NCBI GenBank assembly: GCA_031280615.1
Contig: JAITGO010000023.1
Span: 124,001-188,000 of the forward strand
Source of the DNA: Desulfobulbus sp.
GTDB taxonomy: Bacteria > Desulfobacterota > Desulfobulbia > Desulfobulbales > Desulfobulbaceae
DNA length: 64,000 nt
Direction of reading: 5' to 3'
The position numbers and the translations under genes are program-made. The notes under the pieces were generated by a model that was not told where the DNA came from, did no database searches, and saw only the letters and a program-made list of their open reading frames with translations. Of the stretch, positions 14,411-24,184 are shown in pieces. Position 1 is the first letter of the stretch. Every line of letters begins with the position of its first letter.

Positions 14411-15883
14411 ATGCCATTAGCAGACCGGCCAACATGGCCCATGGAGAATCGGGCCCGGCAATCATTTGTCTGTCGTTGCGTCAGCGACATCCTCAACGGC
14501 CTCAGCGACGGCTTGACCCATTTTTCCGGACCGAGCCGGGTGGCGGTCGTCTTCGCCCTGCGGCCCGACAGCCCGATGGTGCTGTGCGATCCCCAGAATC
14601 TGCTCAAAGGCCACGAGCCGATTTTCAAAAATCTCTATCTCGACACGCAGAAGTGGCGGGTCAATGAAAAGGTCCGGTTCGACCGGAAGCATTTCGCCGA
14701 GATCATCCCGGTCAAGGACCCCGGCCTCGCCGGCCTCTTGTCCAACGGCGGCTATTCGGGATCGGTGTTTTTCCAGCAGTGGTTCACCGAGCAGCACCCC
14801 GATCTCTGCTCCACCGGGCCGACCGAATGCTGGCTGGAGCACGCGGTCTGGCGCTTTTCCCACGACCTGGCCAACGACGTCGAGTTATATACCGGGATTT
14901 CAGGATATTTTCTCAAGGAATACGCCGCCCACGCGGTGCGGGACCACATCATCGACCTGATGAATGTACTGCTCGGTTGGGACACCTCCATGCGGGTCTA
15001 TCCCATCCTCGACGCCGTACTGATGATTTCCGAAACCCAGGAAGAGGGGGCGTGGCCGGAAGGGCGGCTGCTGTTCGTCGATCCCGGCATGCTCGATCAG
15101 GTGAAATTCCTGGTCAAATTCCAGGAAGAGCTGCGGCCGCAATTGATCAATTACAAGCATGTGCGCAAGTTGCTGCTCACCGTGGAGCGTTCCGGCCGAT
15201 CTCTTGTCAGCGACGGCCGGGCCATTCTCGGCATCAGCGACGATACCCTGCCGGCATTCTCCGTCTGCGCGGATTTCAGGGGCCGGCACGGTTTCTTGCG
15301 GGTGAATCGCAACAAGGTGTGCAGCTTTGCCGACGGCAAATTCAACTCGACCACCTACCAGGCCAAGCTGGTGCAGCTGGAGGAGTTGCTGCTGGAGTCG
15401 AATCTCAAGCGGTTCGATTGCTATTACATCTTCAAGATCGTGGTCAGCCTGGTGCAGCACGCCCAACGGCGCAAACACGGCTGCGCGATCGTCATCGATC
15501 TCAACGACCAGCCGATCCGGATTTCGGGGCAGAGCCTCTCGCCACCCTTGGATCTGCGCAAGCCGTATACCCTGAAGCTGGCCAAGTCACTGGCCAAAGT
15601 GGATGGCGCGATCCACCTCGGCGCGGATATGCATCTGCACGGTTTCGCCTGCCTGCTCGACGGCCGGGCCTTCGACGGCGAGGATCTCGCCCGGGGCGCC
15701 CGTTACAATTCGGCCCTGCGGTTCACCGCCGAACACCCGAAGATCATCGTGGTGGTGGTCTCGTCGGACCGGCCGGTTTCCGTCATCCACCAGGGGCTGG
15801 ATGTCCAAGGGGTTTGCGCCTGGCCCCAGCAGCCCGGCTGTCTGTATCAAATCGAACGTCTGGAGGACTGGGTCGGCCGATGA
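14411..15883 (+). CDS. DisA_N / diadenylate-cyclase-like domain protein, unknown role
   Basis: This 490-residue protein has no membrane segment. Its C-terminal third (residues about 355-462) follows the DisA_N (DAC) pattern: 'VDGAIHLGADMHLHGFACLL' holds the DGA motif at 398-400, then 'GARYNSALRF' stands where cyclases have GTRHRTA, and 'IIVVVVSSDRPVSV' matches the last strand. The catalytic RHR is RYN, so synthesis of c-di-AMP is doubtful; the domain may instead bind a nucleotide, as proposed for DACNV-type sensor domains. The N-terminal 350 residues are unrecognised. AAGGGA ten bases before the ATG supports the start. Confidence 0.65.
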   Translation: MPLADRPTWPMENRARQSFVCRCVSDILNGLSDGLTHFSGPSRVAVVFALRPDSPMVLCDPQNLLKGHEPIFKNLYLDTQKWRVNEKVRFDRKHFAEIIPVKDPGLAGLLSNGGYSGSVFFQQWFTEQHPDLCSTGPTECWLEHAVWRFSHDLANDVELYTGISGYFLKEYAAHAVRDHIIDLMNVLLGWDTSMRVYPILDAVLMISETQEEGAWPEGRLLFVDPGMLDQVKFLVKFQEELRPQLINYKHVRKLLLTVERSGRSLVSDGRAILGISDDTLPAFSVCADFRGRHGFLRVNRNKVCSFADGKFNSTTYQAKLVQLEELLLESNLKRFDCYYIFKIVVSLVQHAQRRKHGCAIVIDLNDQPIRISGQSLSPPLDLRKPYTLKLAKSLAKVDGAIHLGADMHLHGFACLLDGRAFDGEDLARGARYNSALRFTAEHPKIIVVVVSSDRPVSVIHQGLDVQGVCAWPQQPGCLYQIERLEDWVGR

Positions 15884-15890
15884 GTGCCGG

Positions 15891-16703
15891 CTAACGGCCG
15901 TATTCCCCCACTTCCGGCTTGCCTTGGGTGTCGAAGGCGGTGTCGACGAGTTCCCGCAGCTTGGCCTTGCATGTCCGCACATCCGGCAGAGAGGAGATGG
16001 CCGGCAGGTGCGTTTCGGCCGCAACCGGGACAGGGAGCTGCATCTTTTCCGCCAGGGCACTGTCCCGTTGCGGCGCAAGATGGCCTCGCATCGGCCCTTC
16101 TCCATGCATGGCCCCGCCGTCCAGGCGGCGGAGAAATCCCATCATGGTGCCCAGGTCGTTGCTCCGGTGGAACTGTTCGACCTCCCCGGCCAGGGCCTTG
16201 CCTTCCTCGACCAACCGTTTGAGGGTGGCGCCGTAGGCGGCCACGCCCTGGCGCAGCCGCTCGTAGATATCGAAAAAGAGGTGGTGGAACCGGGAACGGC
16301 GGGTCAGGCCGTGAACGAACTGGCCCTTGAACAGCCGTTTGCGGATCGTCGGCGAGCCGAGAAGGTAGGTGTCGAGAAAGACCTGGTCCCGCATCCCGGT
16401 CAGGCGGAAAAAGTCGTGGACCAGGGATTCCCTGCCCAAAAGGATGTAGAGCCTGATCAGATCGAATCCCACCTCGTCTTCCAGCTGGCGGTAGGCCTCC
16501 CGGAGGTGCTGGTTATATTCCCGGCTGTCCTCCTCGATTCTCTTGCGGGAGCCGAAATAGCGATCCGCCATCTCCTTCTTTATTTCCAGGGCGAGCATGC
16601 CATCCAGATCGTGCATACCGTTGTCGTCGTGCGCCTCGATGCAAGGGGATTGTGAGAGAAACAAGCCGTGCGGAAAAACCTTTCCACGGGCCCGCAGGTT
16701 CAT
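15891..16703 (-). CDS. conserved hypothetical protein
   Basis: This 270-residue protein starts MNLRARGKVFPHGLFLSQSP and is mostly helical, with 'EIKKEMADRYFGSRKRIEED' near residue 40 and 'RRSRFHHLFFDIYERLRQG' near residue 140. The C-terminal 50 residues are more variable. A TTG eight codons upstream extends the frame but overlaps a TATAAA-like element, so the ATG at 16703 is preferred; ATG 16616 is also possible. It converges with the DAC-like gene, whose stop lies only seven bases away. I do not recognise the family and no active-site motif is evident. Confidence 0.6.
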   Translation of the reverse strand: MNLRARGKVFPHGLFLSQSPCIEAHDDNGMHDLDGMLALEIKKEMADRYFGSRKRIEEDSREYNQHLREAYRQLEDEVGFDLIRLYILLGRESLVHDFFRLTGMRDQVFLDTYLLGSPTIRKRLFKGQFVHGLTRRSRFHHLFFDIYERLRQGVAAYGATLKRLVEEGKALAGEVEQFHRSNDLGTMMGFLRRLDGGAMHGEGPMRGHLAPQRDSALAEKMQLPVPVAAETHLPAISSLPDVRTCKAKLRELVDTAFDTQGKPEVGEYGR

Positions 16704-16852
16704 GCTTATTTTATATGAAAATCCCAAGAAAAGCTTGCAAGATCATTGAGGTCGGTCAACTCGTCTCCCGTCCTCTCCGTCCATGCGGCGTCCCTTGTAC
16801 CCGTGGTCGGTCCGGGTTCGGGCAGGGGTGAGGGCAGGTTTCGGAGAACGAC

Positions 16853-18649
16853 ATGTCCGTTTCAACGAGTCGCGAGTCGATCAAGAATACCGTCAAGGCG
16901 GCTGCCGACATCGCCCAGGTGATCGGCGAGGTGGTCGAACTGAAACGGTCCGGCAACCGCCTGGCCGGACTGTGCCCCTTCCATAACGAAAAGACCCCGT
17001 CTTTCTCGGTCAATCCCCAAGGTCAGTTCTTTCATTGCTTCGGCTGCGGCGAGCACGGCGATGTCTTCGCCTTTGTGATGAAGTACCATCGCATGGACTT
17101 TCCCGAGGCCCTCAAGTTCCTGGCGCAAAAATACGGCATCGAATTGGAGGAACGCCAGCTGACCGAGGCCGAAAAGCTTCAGCTGCGCCGGCGCGAGGCG
17201 CTGTACGAGGCCAACGAGGCCGCGGCGGTGGTCTATCAGCAATGCCTGCGGCATCCGAAATTGGGCAAGGTGGCCCGAACCTATCTCGAACAACGCGGTG
17301 TGCCGGACGAGGTTGCCGAGCGGTACCGCTTGGGCTGCGCGCCGGACCCGGAACAGGCGGGCTGGAGCTGGCTTGCCGACCAACTCCTGACCAAGGGGTT
17401 GTCCCGGGAGACCCTGGTTCTGGCCGGTTTGGCGGTCGGCAAGGAGCGCGGCGGCCATTACGACCGGTTCCGCTCGCGGGTCATGTTTCCCCTTGCCGAC
17501 ATGACCGGCCGGGTGGTGGCCTTTGGCGGCCGCATGCTGGGCGACGGCAAACCCAAGTACTTGAACTCGCCGGAAAGCCCGATTTTCGAGAAAAGCCGGC
17601 TCTTGTTCGGGCTGCATCCGCACCGGGAGGCCATCCGCCGGCAGCGCCGCGCCTTGGTAGTCGAGGGAAACTTCGATTTGCTTTCGCTCGCGGTGCATGG
17701 CATCGACAACGCGGTCGCCCCGCTGGGCACCGCGCTGACCCGCGAACATATCCGGGCCTTGCGCGGATACGGAGACGAGGCGATTTTGCTGTTCGATGCC
17801 GATGCCGCCGGCTTGAAGGCCGCCATGCGCAGCATCCCCCACTTCCTTGCCGAGCAGGTCGAGGGAAGGGTGGCCCTGCTGCCGGCCGGCCACGATCCCG
17901 ATTCCTATGTCCGGGCCGAGGGGCCGGAGGCGATCGCCACCCTGATGGCTGCGGCCCGCCCCCTGGCCGAATTCGCCTTCGATGCCCTGGTGCGTACCCA
18001 CGGCCTGACCTTGACGGGCAAGAACAAGATCGTCGCCGAACTGAAAGAGCTCATCAAGGATTCGACCCAGCCCGAGCAGCGGGCTTTGATGGTGGCCCAT
18101 TTCAGCGAAAAGCTGGGCATGTCGCCCGGTTATTTTCAATCCGGCCCGCCGGCGGCGGGCCGCAGTCTGCCTCCGCGGAACGAAACGCCCATCGCCGAAG
18201 GGCTGGCCCGTTTGCCCGCCCAGGAACGTCATTTGGTCGAGTTTGTCATTTTATACCCTGAATACTTCGACGAATTGCTCCGGGTCGGGTTGATGGACGC
18301 GGTCCGGGAACCGGCGGCCCGCAGACTGGTCGATTTGATGACCCGGATGGACGACACTGGCGCCCGCCAGCCCGAGCAATTGCTCGCCCATGTCGCCGAC
18401 ACCGAGGACCGCGCCTATATCGTGCAGGTTTTGACCAGAGGATTGCCGTACGAGCCTGGCCAGGAACAGGCCCGGGAGATGTGCGATGTACTGGTGCGTT
18501 GGGTACGTTCGACCCTGCATAAGCAGGCTTCGGCCGAATTGCAGGAGGAGATCCGCCGGGCTGAAAGCCTTGGGAACAAAGGACTGTTGATGGAATTGAT
18601 CGGCCGTAAACAGGAAATGGAACAAAAAAAGAAGGGATACCCAATTTAA
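16853..18649 (+). CDS. dnaG: DNA primase DnaG
   Basis: This 598-residue primase makes RNA primers at the replication fork. The N-terminal zinc-binding domain shows C41-x2-H44 and C62-x2-C65 ('CPFHNEKTPSF', 'FHCFGCGEHGD'). The RNA-polymerase core contains 'PLADMTGRVVAFGGRML' and the TOPRIM motif VVEGNFDLLSL, with 'LLFDADAAGLKA' carrying the metal-binding Asp pair. The C-terminal helical region would bind DnaB helicase. Length is typical (about 580-600). The order dnaG-rpoD is the conserved 'macromolecular synthesis' arrangement. Confidence 0.97.
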   Translation: MSVSTSRESIKNTVKAAADIAQVIGEVVELKRSGNRLAGLCPFHNEKTPSFSVNPQGQFFHCFGCGEHGDVFAFVMKYHRMDFPEALKFLAQKYGIELEERQLTEAEKLQLRRREALYEANEAAAVVYQQCLRHPKLGKVARTYLEQRGVPDEVAERYRLGCAPDPEQAGWSWLADQLLTKGLSRETLVLAGLAVGKERGGHYDRFRSRVMFPLADMTGRVVAFGGRMLGDGKPKYLNSPESPIFEKSRLLFGLHPHREAIRRQRRALVVEGNFDLLSLAVHGIDNAVAPLGTALTREHIRALRGYGDEAILLFDADAAGLKAAMRSIPHFLAEQVEGRVALLPAGHDPDSYVRAEGPEAIATLMAAARPLAEFAFDALVRTHGLTLTGKNKIVAELKELIKDSTQPEQRALMVAHFSEKLGMSPGYFQSGPPAAGRSLPPRNETPIAEGLARLPAQERHLVEFVILYPEYFDELLRVGLMDAVREPAARRLVDLMTRMDDTGARQPEQLLAHVADTEDRAYIVQVLTRGLPYEPGQEQAREMCDVLVRWVRSTLHKQASAELQEEIRRAESLGNKGLLMELIGRKQEMEQKKKGYPI

Positions 18650-18850
18650 CCTATTGAAAAAAGATACAAATCTGATAGGTTTAAAAAATTGTATTTTCGA
18701 GGAGTCCTTGTGGGGCTTTTGTGATGTTGTGGCGTTGAGGCCAGTTGATTGTGTTTTTTGTATCCCGCTGATATCTCTCAACTCTTCCGGTGTGGGGAAG
18801 AGGGCGGCGGGGGCGATGCCGTTCAACGGACGGTGGTGTGGAGGAGGGTG

Positions 18851-20452
18851 ATGGAACCGAATGATTATCTTTTGGATGATGATCGAGAGCCTGCTGCAAG
18901 TACCGAAGGAACGGATCAGGGCTGGTCGGGCGAGGTCCAAGAAGAAGATGACTGGGCCATTCGCAACAGCATAGAGCGCCGTTCGTCCTTGGATCGGCGC
19001 CTGGGGGACGACCGGCGCGGGGGCGACCGAAGGGGGACGGGGAGCAGTATCGACCCGATGAACATCTACCTCCGGGAAATGGGCAGCCAGCGGCTGCTCA
19101 GTCACGAAGAGGAGATCGAGCTGGCTCGCATGATCGAGGATGGCGAAACTCGCATCCAGCGGGCGGTGCTCCGCCTGACCCTGGGGATTACCGCGCTCAA
19201 CGACCTGGCCGAAAACCTTCTGCGCGGCAACGTCCGCATCAATTCGGTGATCCGAGGCTTGTCCGACAACGACGAGGATGAGTTGACCACGGTGCGCGGT
19301 GCCCTGCTCGACCAGGTGGAAAAAGCGAATGAGCTCGATGCCCGGCGCCGGGAGCTGTTCCTCGAATTGAAAAAACATGCGGGCGACGAAGCCAAGGAAG
19401 CCGCCCTGGTGGCCGACATCCTGGCAGTGGGCTCGGATGTTGCCAACCTGTTCCAGGAGTACCGGTTGTGCTCCAAGGGGCTGCTGTCGGTGGCCGACGC
19501 TGTCAAGGAATTGGCGCAGAAATTCAACAGGGTTCGAGTGGTGGCCCGGCAACAGGAATTGCTGTTGGCCGCCCGCCGCCACCAAATGCATCCGGAAACC
19601 GGGGAAGTCAACCCGGCCGAAGTCGAAAAACGGGTCACCCTCGAGTTGGCCGAAACCATCGGTATTTCCTGGCCTGCCTTCATTCAGTTGCAGCAGGAAG
19701 TGGAAATCGGGCGGGAAACGGCCAAGCAGGCCAAGGATACCCTGGTGCGTGCCAACCTCCGCCTGGTGATTTCGGTTTCCAAGAAGTTCATGAACCGCGG
19801 CATGCAGTTGCCCGACTTGATTCAGGAAGGCAATATCGGCCTGATGAAGGCGGTCGAGAAGTACGATTACAAACGGGGCTACAAATTCTCCACCTACGCC
19901 ACATGGTGGATCCGCCAGGCCGTGACCCGCGGCATCGCCGATCAGGGGCGGACCATTCGCCTGCCGGTGCATATGATCGAGACCATCAATCGTTTGCTGC
20001 GTTTTTCCAAGGACTTTCAACGTATCGAAAGCCGGGAGCCAACGCCGCAAGAGATGGCGGAGCAGCTGGGAACCGATGTCGAAAAGGTGCAGATCGCGTT
20101 GAAAACGGCCAAGGACGCCATTTCGCTCGACGCTCCGGTCAACGACGAAGAGGATACCCTGCTCAGCGATTTCATCGAGAACCACGCCCACCCCGATCCC
20201 CAGGAGCATTCGACCACCGAAAGCCTCAAGCGATGCCTGTGCAAGGTGATGGGTTCGTTGACTCCGCGGGAGGAAAAGGTGCTGCGGATGCGGTACGGTA
20301 TTGAAATCGGATGCGATCACACTTTGGAGGAGGTCGGCCAGTGCTTCTCGGTGACTAGGGAGCGCATTCGCCAGATCGAGGCCCAGGCCCTGAAAAAACT
20401 GCGGCACCCGGCACGAAGCCAGGAGTTGCTCGCCTTCATGACGACCGACTAG
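18851..20452 (+). CDS. rpoD: RNA polymerase primary sigma factor RpoD (sigma-70)
   Basis: This 533-residue sigma factor directs RNA polymerase to housekeeping promoters. Region 1.2 is '[19 protein letters not shown]'; region 2 has [20 protein letters not shown] and '[16 protein letters not shown]' for -10 recognition and melting; region 4 has '[20 protein letters not shown]' for the -35. The N-terminal 70 residues are acidic and Arg-rich and resemble no standard region 1.1. GAGGAGG just upstream fixes ATG 18851, although the frame is open to 18749. The 200-base gap after dnaG may carry its own promoter, but none is clear. Confidence 0.97.
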   Translation: MEPNDYLLDDDREPAASTEGTDQGWSGEVQEEDDWAIRNSIERRSSLDRRLGDDRRGGDRRGTGSSIDPMNIYLREMGSQRLLSHEEEIELARMIEDGETRIQRAVLRLTLGITALNDLAENLLRGNVRINSVIRGLSDNDEDELTTVRGALLDQVEKANELDARRRELFLELKKHAGDEAKEAALVADILAVGSDVANLFQEYRLCSKGLLSVADAVKELAQKFNRVRVVARQQELLLAARRHQMHPETGEVNPAEVEKRVTLELAETIGISWPAFIQLQQEVEIGRETAKQAKDTLVRANLRLVISVSKKFMNRGMQLPDLIQEGNIGLMKAVEKYDYKRGYKFSTYATWWIRQAVTRGIADQGRTIRLPVHMIETINRLLRFSKDFQRIESREPTPQEMAEQLGTDVEKVQIALKTAKDAISLDAPVNDEEDTLLSDFIENHAHPDPQEHSTTESLKRCLCKVMGSLTPREEKVLRMRYGIEIGCDHTLEEVGQCFSVTRERIRQIEAQALKKLRHPARSQELLAFMTTD

Positions 20453-20457
20453 CATCC

Positions 20458-21573
20458 TTGTCCCACCCGCAAGCGGTCGAAGATTGGCTGGCCCTCTCGC
20501 TGCTTCCCGGTCTGGGCTGCACCCTGATCAGCCGGCTGGTGCAGTGGTTCGGGTCGCCGGCGGCGGTGCTGAACAATCCGTCGGACCTCCGGTCGCGGCC
20601 CGGCATCGGTCCCCAACTTGCGGCCGTGCTGGGTGACGGCAGGCGGGTGGCCGCTGCTCGGCGCCGTGCCCGTGACGAGCTGGGCCGTCTTGACCGACTC
20701 AATGTCACTCTCCTTACCCTCGATAGTTCCGCATTCCCCTCCGCCCTGCGCGATATCCCCGATTGTCCCGTCCTTCTCTTCTGTCGCGGCGGCCTTGATT
20801 GGTTGACCCGCCCGGCCGTGGCCGTGATCGGCTCCCGGGCGGCCACCGACTATGGCCGCCGGGTCGCCACCAGCCTGGCTGCCGATTTGACTGCTGCCGG
20901 GTTGGTCGTTGTTTCCGGCGCTGCCTACGGCATCGACGCCGCTGCCCATCGCGGCGCCCTGGCGGGTGGCGGGGGCACCGTCGCCGTACTCGGCTGCGGT
21001 GTCGATGTGGTCTACCCCCGCACCCACGCCGACCTGTTTGCCGCCATCGCGGCCAAGGGGTTGGTGCTCAGCGAATACCCGCTGGAAACCCGGCCGGAAG
21101 CCTTCCGGTTTCCGGCACGAAACCGGATCATCAGCGGCCTGGCTCAGGCGGTGGTGGTGGTCGAGGCCACCGAGAAATCGGGTTCCCTTATCACCGCCCG
21201 CCTGGCCCTTGACCAGGGGCGCGAGGTCTTCGCCGTTCCGGGCCGGGTCGATTCGCCCAAGAGTGCCGGCGCCCATCGATTGATTCAACAGGGTGCCCAT
21301 CTTGTGGCGAACGCGGCCGACGTGCTGGAGGCCTTGGCCTGGGGTGGGGAACGGGCCTTTTCTGGCTCGGCTGTCCGATCGATGCCCGCGCTGACGGAGC
21401 CGGAGCAAAAGCTTTTGGCGATCATGGAGGCCTACCCGCTCGACATCGATGGCCTGGCACAAGCCTCGGGGCAGCCCGTGTCCGAACTGCACGGGCTGCT
21501 GCTCCAGCTGGAGTTGAAAGGAATGATCCGCCAGGTCCCGGGCCAGCAGTACGAGCGCGTCCACAGCGATTAA
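20458..21573 (+). CDS. dprA: DNA processing protein DprA
   Basis: This 371-residue protein binds incoming single-stranded DNA during transformation and loads RecA. The Rossmann-type DprA core runs from about residue 115 to 300: 'AVIGSRAATDYGRRVA', SGAAYGIDAAAHRGAL, 'GGTVAVLGCGVDVVYPRTH', 'RNRIISGLAQAVVVVEA' and 'KSGSLITARLA'. A C-terminal winged-helix (residues 305-370) ends 'GMIRQVPGQQYER'. An N-terminal SAM-like helical part precedes. It starts at TTG 20458, five bases after rpoD, with no strong ribosome-binding site, so it is probably coupled to rpoD translation. Confidence 0.93.
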   Translation: MSHPQAVEDWLALSLLPGLGCTLISRLVQWFGSPAAVLNNPSDLRSRPGIGPQLAAVLGDGRRVAAARRRARDELGRLDRLNVTLLTLDSSAFPSALRDIPDCPVLLFCRGGLDWLTRPAVAVIGSRAATDYGRRVATSLAADLTAAGLVVVSGAAYGIDAAAHRGALAGGGGTVAVLGCGVDVVYPRTHADLFAAIAAKGLVLSEYPLETRPEAFRFPARNRIISGLAQAVVVVEATEKSGSLITARLALDQGREVFAVPGRVDSPKSAGAHRLIQQGAHLVANAADVLEALAWGGERAFSGSAVRSMPALTEPEQKLLAIMEAYPLDIDGLAQASGQPVSELHGLLLQLELKGMIRQVPGQQYERVHSD

Positions 21574-21621
21574 GGCGCCCGGGCTGCCTGGCGCGAATAA
21601 CCGGTTTTTTTCCGGACGATC

Positions 21622-21630
21622 TGGTATAAT
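21622..21630 (+). promoter_or_regulatory. extended -10 promoter for rpe
   Basis: TGG followed directly by TATAAT gives a perfect extended -10 element, ending 60 bases before the rpe ATG. No -35 of quality is seen at 16-18 bases upstream, which is normal for extended -10 promoters. It would start the rpe-pgi transcript. Confidence 0.6.
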
Positions 21631-21690
21631 CCGTCGCTGATTCAGTCAACGCTATGTTCGGCAAACCATTTTTTATCCCAGTGAGCAACT

Positions 21691-22353
21691 ATGCGATCGC
21701 TTATGATTGCGCCCTCCATCCTTTCCGCCGATTTTTCCCGGCTTGGCGAGGAAGTCAGGGCAGTGGAAGCGGCAGGGGCGGATGTCATCCATGTCGATGT
21801 CATGGATGGCCATTTCGTGCCCAACATCACCATCGGCCCCTTGGTGGTCCGGGCGGTCCGGGCCGTGACCCGGCTGCCGGTCGACGTGCACCTGATGATC
21901 ACCGAACCCGATCGGTACATCCACGATTTTATCGATGCTGGCGCCGACTGGGTGACGGTGCATGTCGAGGCCTGCACCCATCTCCACCGCACCCTGGCCG
22001 CGATCAGAGAGCGGGGTAAAAAGGCGGGCGCGGTGCTCAACCCGGCCACCTCCCTTTCCACGCTCGAATATGTGCTGGCCGAGGTCGACCTGGTGATGCT
22101 GATGAGCGTGAATCCCGGCTTCGGCGGCCAGTCGTTCATCGAATCCTCGCTGGAGAAAGCCAGCAAGCTGCGGCACATGCTCGACCAGGTGAATCCTGGG
22201 GCCGGGATCGAAGTCGACGGCGGTATCGGCCTGGCGACCATCGGCCGGGCGGCGGCGGCCGGGGCGAACATCTTTGTTGCCGGTTCCGCGATTTACGGCC
22301 AGGAAGATTACCAGGCGGTCATCTCCCGAATGAAGGAGTTGGCCCGACAGTGA
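21691..22353 (+). CDS. rpe: ribulose-phosphate 3-epimerase
   Basis: This 220-residue TIM-barrel enzyme interconverts ribulose 5-phosphate and xylulose 5-phosphate in the pentose phosphate pathway. Signatures are '[15 protein letters not shown]', '[17 protein letters not shown]' (metal-binding His and catalytic Asp), 'VDVHLMI', '[14 protein letters not shown]' and 'EVDGGI' with the second catalytic Asp. Length is typical. It is followed after 23 bases by pgi, so the two sugar-phosphate isomerases probably form one transcript. Confidence 0.97.
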   Translation: MRSLMIAPSILSADFSRLGEEVRAVEAAGADVIHVDVMDGHFVPNITIGPLVVRAVRAVTRLPVDVHLMITEPDRYIHDFIDAGADWVTVHVEACTHLHRTLAAIRERGKKAGAVLNPATSLSTLEYVLAEVDLVMLMSVNPGFGGQSFIESSLEKASKLRHMLDQVNPGAGIEVDGGIGLATIGRAAAAGANIFVAGSAIYGQEDYQAVISRMKELARQ

Positions 22354-22376
22354 CCAGGGATGACAAGGAGGCAGGT

Positions 22377-23975
22377 ATGCAATTCCAGGATTTTTCGGTA
22401 CATGCGGCCGTAGGAAAACTGGCGGCTCTGGCGCGCACGCCCCATGACCTGACCGCGCCCGGCGGTTTGAGCACCCAGCGGCTTGGCGAAATGAAGGCGT
22501 CGTTTTGCGGCTTCGACCTCCTTTACGCAACCCAGCGGGTCACGCCCGCAGTGCTGGACGCGCTGCAGGAGCTCGCCAACGAGGCGGGGCTGATTGCGGC
22601 CTACAGGGCGATGCGGCAAGGCGAGGTGCTGAATCGCATTGAGGGGTATGCTTGCGAGAATCGGCAGGTTCTGCATACGGCCAGCCGCGATGTATTCGTC
22701 GATCCCCCCTTGGCGCCGGAGGCCAGCGCCAAGGCAAAGCGGGAGATTGAGAAATTGCGGACCTTTCTCGATGAACTCGCCGACGGCACCCTGGTCAATA
22801 CAGAGGGAAAATCCTTCACCACCATGGTGCAGGTGGGGATCGGCGGTTCCGATCTGGGGCCAAGGGCCCTGTACATGGCGCTGAAGGCGTACGCGCTGCC
22901 CGGCCGTTCCGCCCGGTTTATCGCCAATGTCGATCCCGACGACGTGGCCGAGGTGCTGTCCGGACTCGATCTGTCGCGCACCCTTTTCAATGTGGTGTCC
23001 AAGAGCGGCTCCACCCTGGAAACCTTGACCAACGAACAGCTGGTCCGAGCCAGGCTCGCCCAAGAGGGGCTCGATCCGGCGCGGCACGTGATGGCGGTCA
23101 CCGGCGAGGGGAGCCCCATGGACGATCCTGCAAAGTACCTGCGGTCGTTTTACATGGAGGACTACATCGGCGGCCGCTATTCGGCCACCTCCATGGTGGG
23201 ACTGGTCTCCCTGGGCTTTGCCCTGGGCTTTGCGGCCGTCATGGAAATCCTGCAGGGGGCGCACGAGGTCGACCGGGGCGCAATGGAGCCGGACATCCGG
23301 GCCAACCTGCCCTTGCTGCTGGCGATGCTGGGCATCTGGAATCACAACTTCCTCAAACATGCCACGGTGGCGGTGCTGCCGTACAGCCAGGCGTTGTCCC
23401 GGTTTCCCGCCCATCTGCAACAGTGCGACATGGAAAGCAACGGCAAATCGGTCACTCGGCAGGGCAAGGCCGTTAGCTGGCAAACCGGCCCCGTGGTCTG
23501 GGGAGAACCGGGAACCAACGGACAGCACGCCTTTTACCAGCTGATCCACCAGGGGACCGAGGTCGTGCCCGCCGAGTTCATCGGCTTTCGCCAAAGCCAG
23601 TACGGCCTCGATTTGAATGTGGAGGGAACCGGCTCACAGCAAAAGCTGATCGCCAACATGCTGGCACAATCCCTGGCCCTGGCCCTGGGCAGGCACAGCG
23701 ACAATCCGGCCCGTTGTTTTCCGGGGAACCGGCCCAATTCGGTGCTGCTCGCCGACCGGCTGACCCCGTATGCCATGGGCGCCTTGCTGGCGATTTACGA
23801 ACACCGGATCGCGTTTCAGGGATTTTGCTGGAACATAAATTCGTTCGATCAGGAAGGGGTGCAGCTGGGCAAGATTCTGGCGACCCGCCTGCTGGACCTC
23901 ATCTCGGGCAGGACGGCGTCAACCGAGGCCAATCCCCTTGAGGAAAGCATGCTGAAACAGGCGGGAATCGGGTGA
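22377..23975 (+). CDS. pgi: glucose-6-phosphate isomerase
   Basis: This 532-residue cytoplasmic enzyme interconverts glucose 6-phosphate and fructose 6-phosphate. Visible motifs are 'VGIGGSDLGPRALY', the SIS segment 'VSKSGSTLETLTNEQ', the PGI signature 'WGEPGTNGQHAFYQLIHQG' and 'QCDMESNGKSV'. The ATG at 22377 has AAGGAGG upstream at the correct distance; the open frame starts at 22350 within the rpe stop but lacks such a site. A fermentative or gluconeogenic role fits with glgA and gapA elsewhere in the window. Confidence 0.97.
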   Translation: MQFQDFSVHAAVGKLAALARTPHDLTAPGGLSTQRLGEMKASFCGFDLLYATQRVTPAVLDALQELANEAGLIAAYRAMRQGEVLNRIEGYACENRQVLHTASRDVFVDPPLAPEASAKAKREIEKLRTFLDELADGTLVNTEGKSFTTMVQVGIGGSDLGPRALYMALKAYALPGRSARFIANVDPDDVAEVLSGLDLSRTLFNVVSKSGSTLETLTNEQLVRARLAQEGLDPARHVMAVTGEGSPMDDPAKYLRSFYMEDYIGGRYSATSMVGLVSLGFALGFAAVMEILQGAHEVDRGAMEPDIRANLPLLLAMLGIWNHNFLKHATVAVLPYSQALSRFPAHLQQCDMESNGKSVTRQGKAVSWQTGPVVWGEPGTNGQHAFYQLIHQGTEVVPAEFIGFRQSQYGLDLNVEGTGSQQKLIANMLAQSLALALGRHSDNPARCFPGNRPNSVLLADRLTPYAMGALLAIYEHRIAFQGFCWNINSFDQEGVQLGKILATRLLDLISGRTASTEANPLEESMLKQAGIG

Positions 23976-24031
23976 ACGAATGGCGTCGTCTTCTTCGTTT
24001 TGCATGGTGCGACAGTAGGTTAGATTTTTTG

Positions 24032-24060
24032 TTGACAAAGGGGGAGCAGACGTTTATGCT
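24032..24060 (+). promoter_or_regulatory. dsrAB promoter
   Basis: A consensus -35 TTGACA (24032-24037) is separated by exactly 17 bases from TATGCT (24055-24060), matching five of six -10 positions. Expected transcription start is near 24067, leaving a leader of about 118 bases before dsrA. It is among the best promoters in the window and fits the high expression expected of the main respiratory terminal reductase. Confidence 0.8.
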
Positions 24061-24100
24061 CGCCCTCTGAATGAGCATTCAATATAGTAATGTGCGTTCT

Positions 24101-24124
24101 TGCCTGTATTGACGGGCATTTTTT
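24101..24124 (+). terminator. terminator-like hairpin in the dsrA leader
   Basis: TGCCTG pairs with CGGGCA (one G-U pair) around a six-base loop, followed by six T residues at 24119-24124. It lies between the promoter and dsrA, so it would act as an attenuator or as the end of a small leader RNA. The stem is short, so read-through should be substantial. Confidence 0.5.
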
Positions 24125-24184
24125 GTGCGGGCTAACTGAATAGACAGGTTTTTTTTAACCACATAATCTCTAGGAGGAACACTG

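Noticed and set aside
13608..14465. Long minus-strand open frame of 285 residues across the small host genes
   Set aside because: It is rich in Arg, Pro and His, overlaps two genes with ribosome-binding sites and better composition in other frames, and its C-terminal part is only the out-of-frame reading of the gene at 13507.
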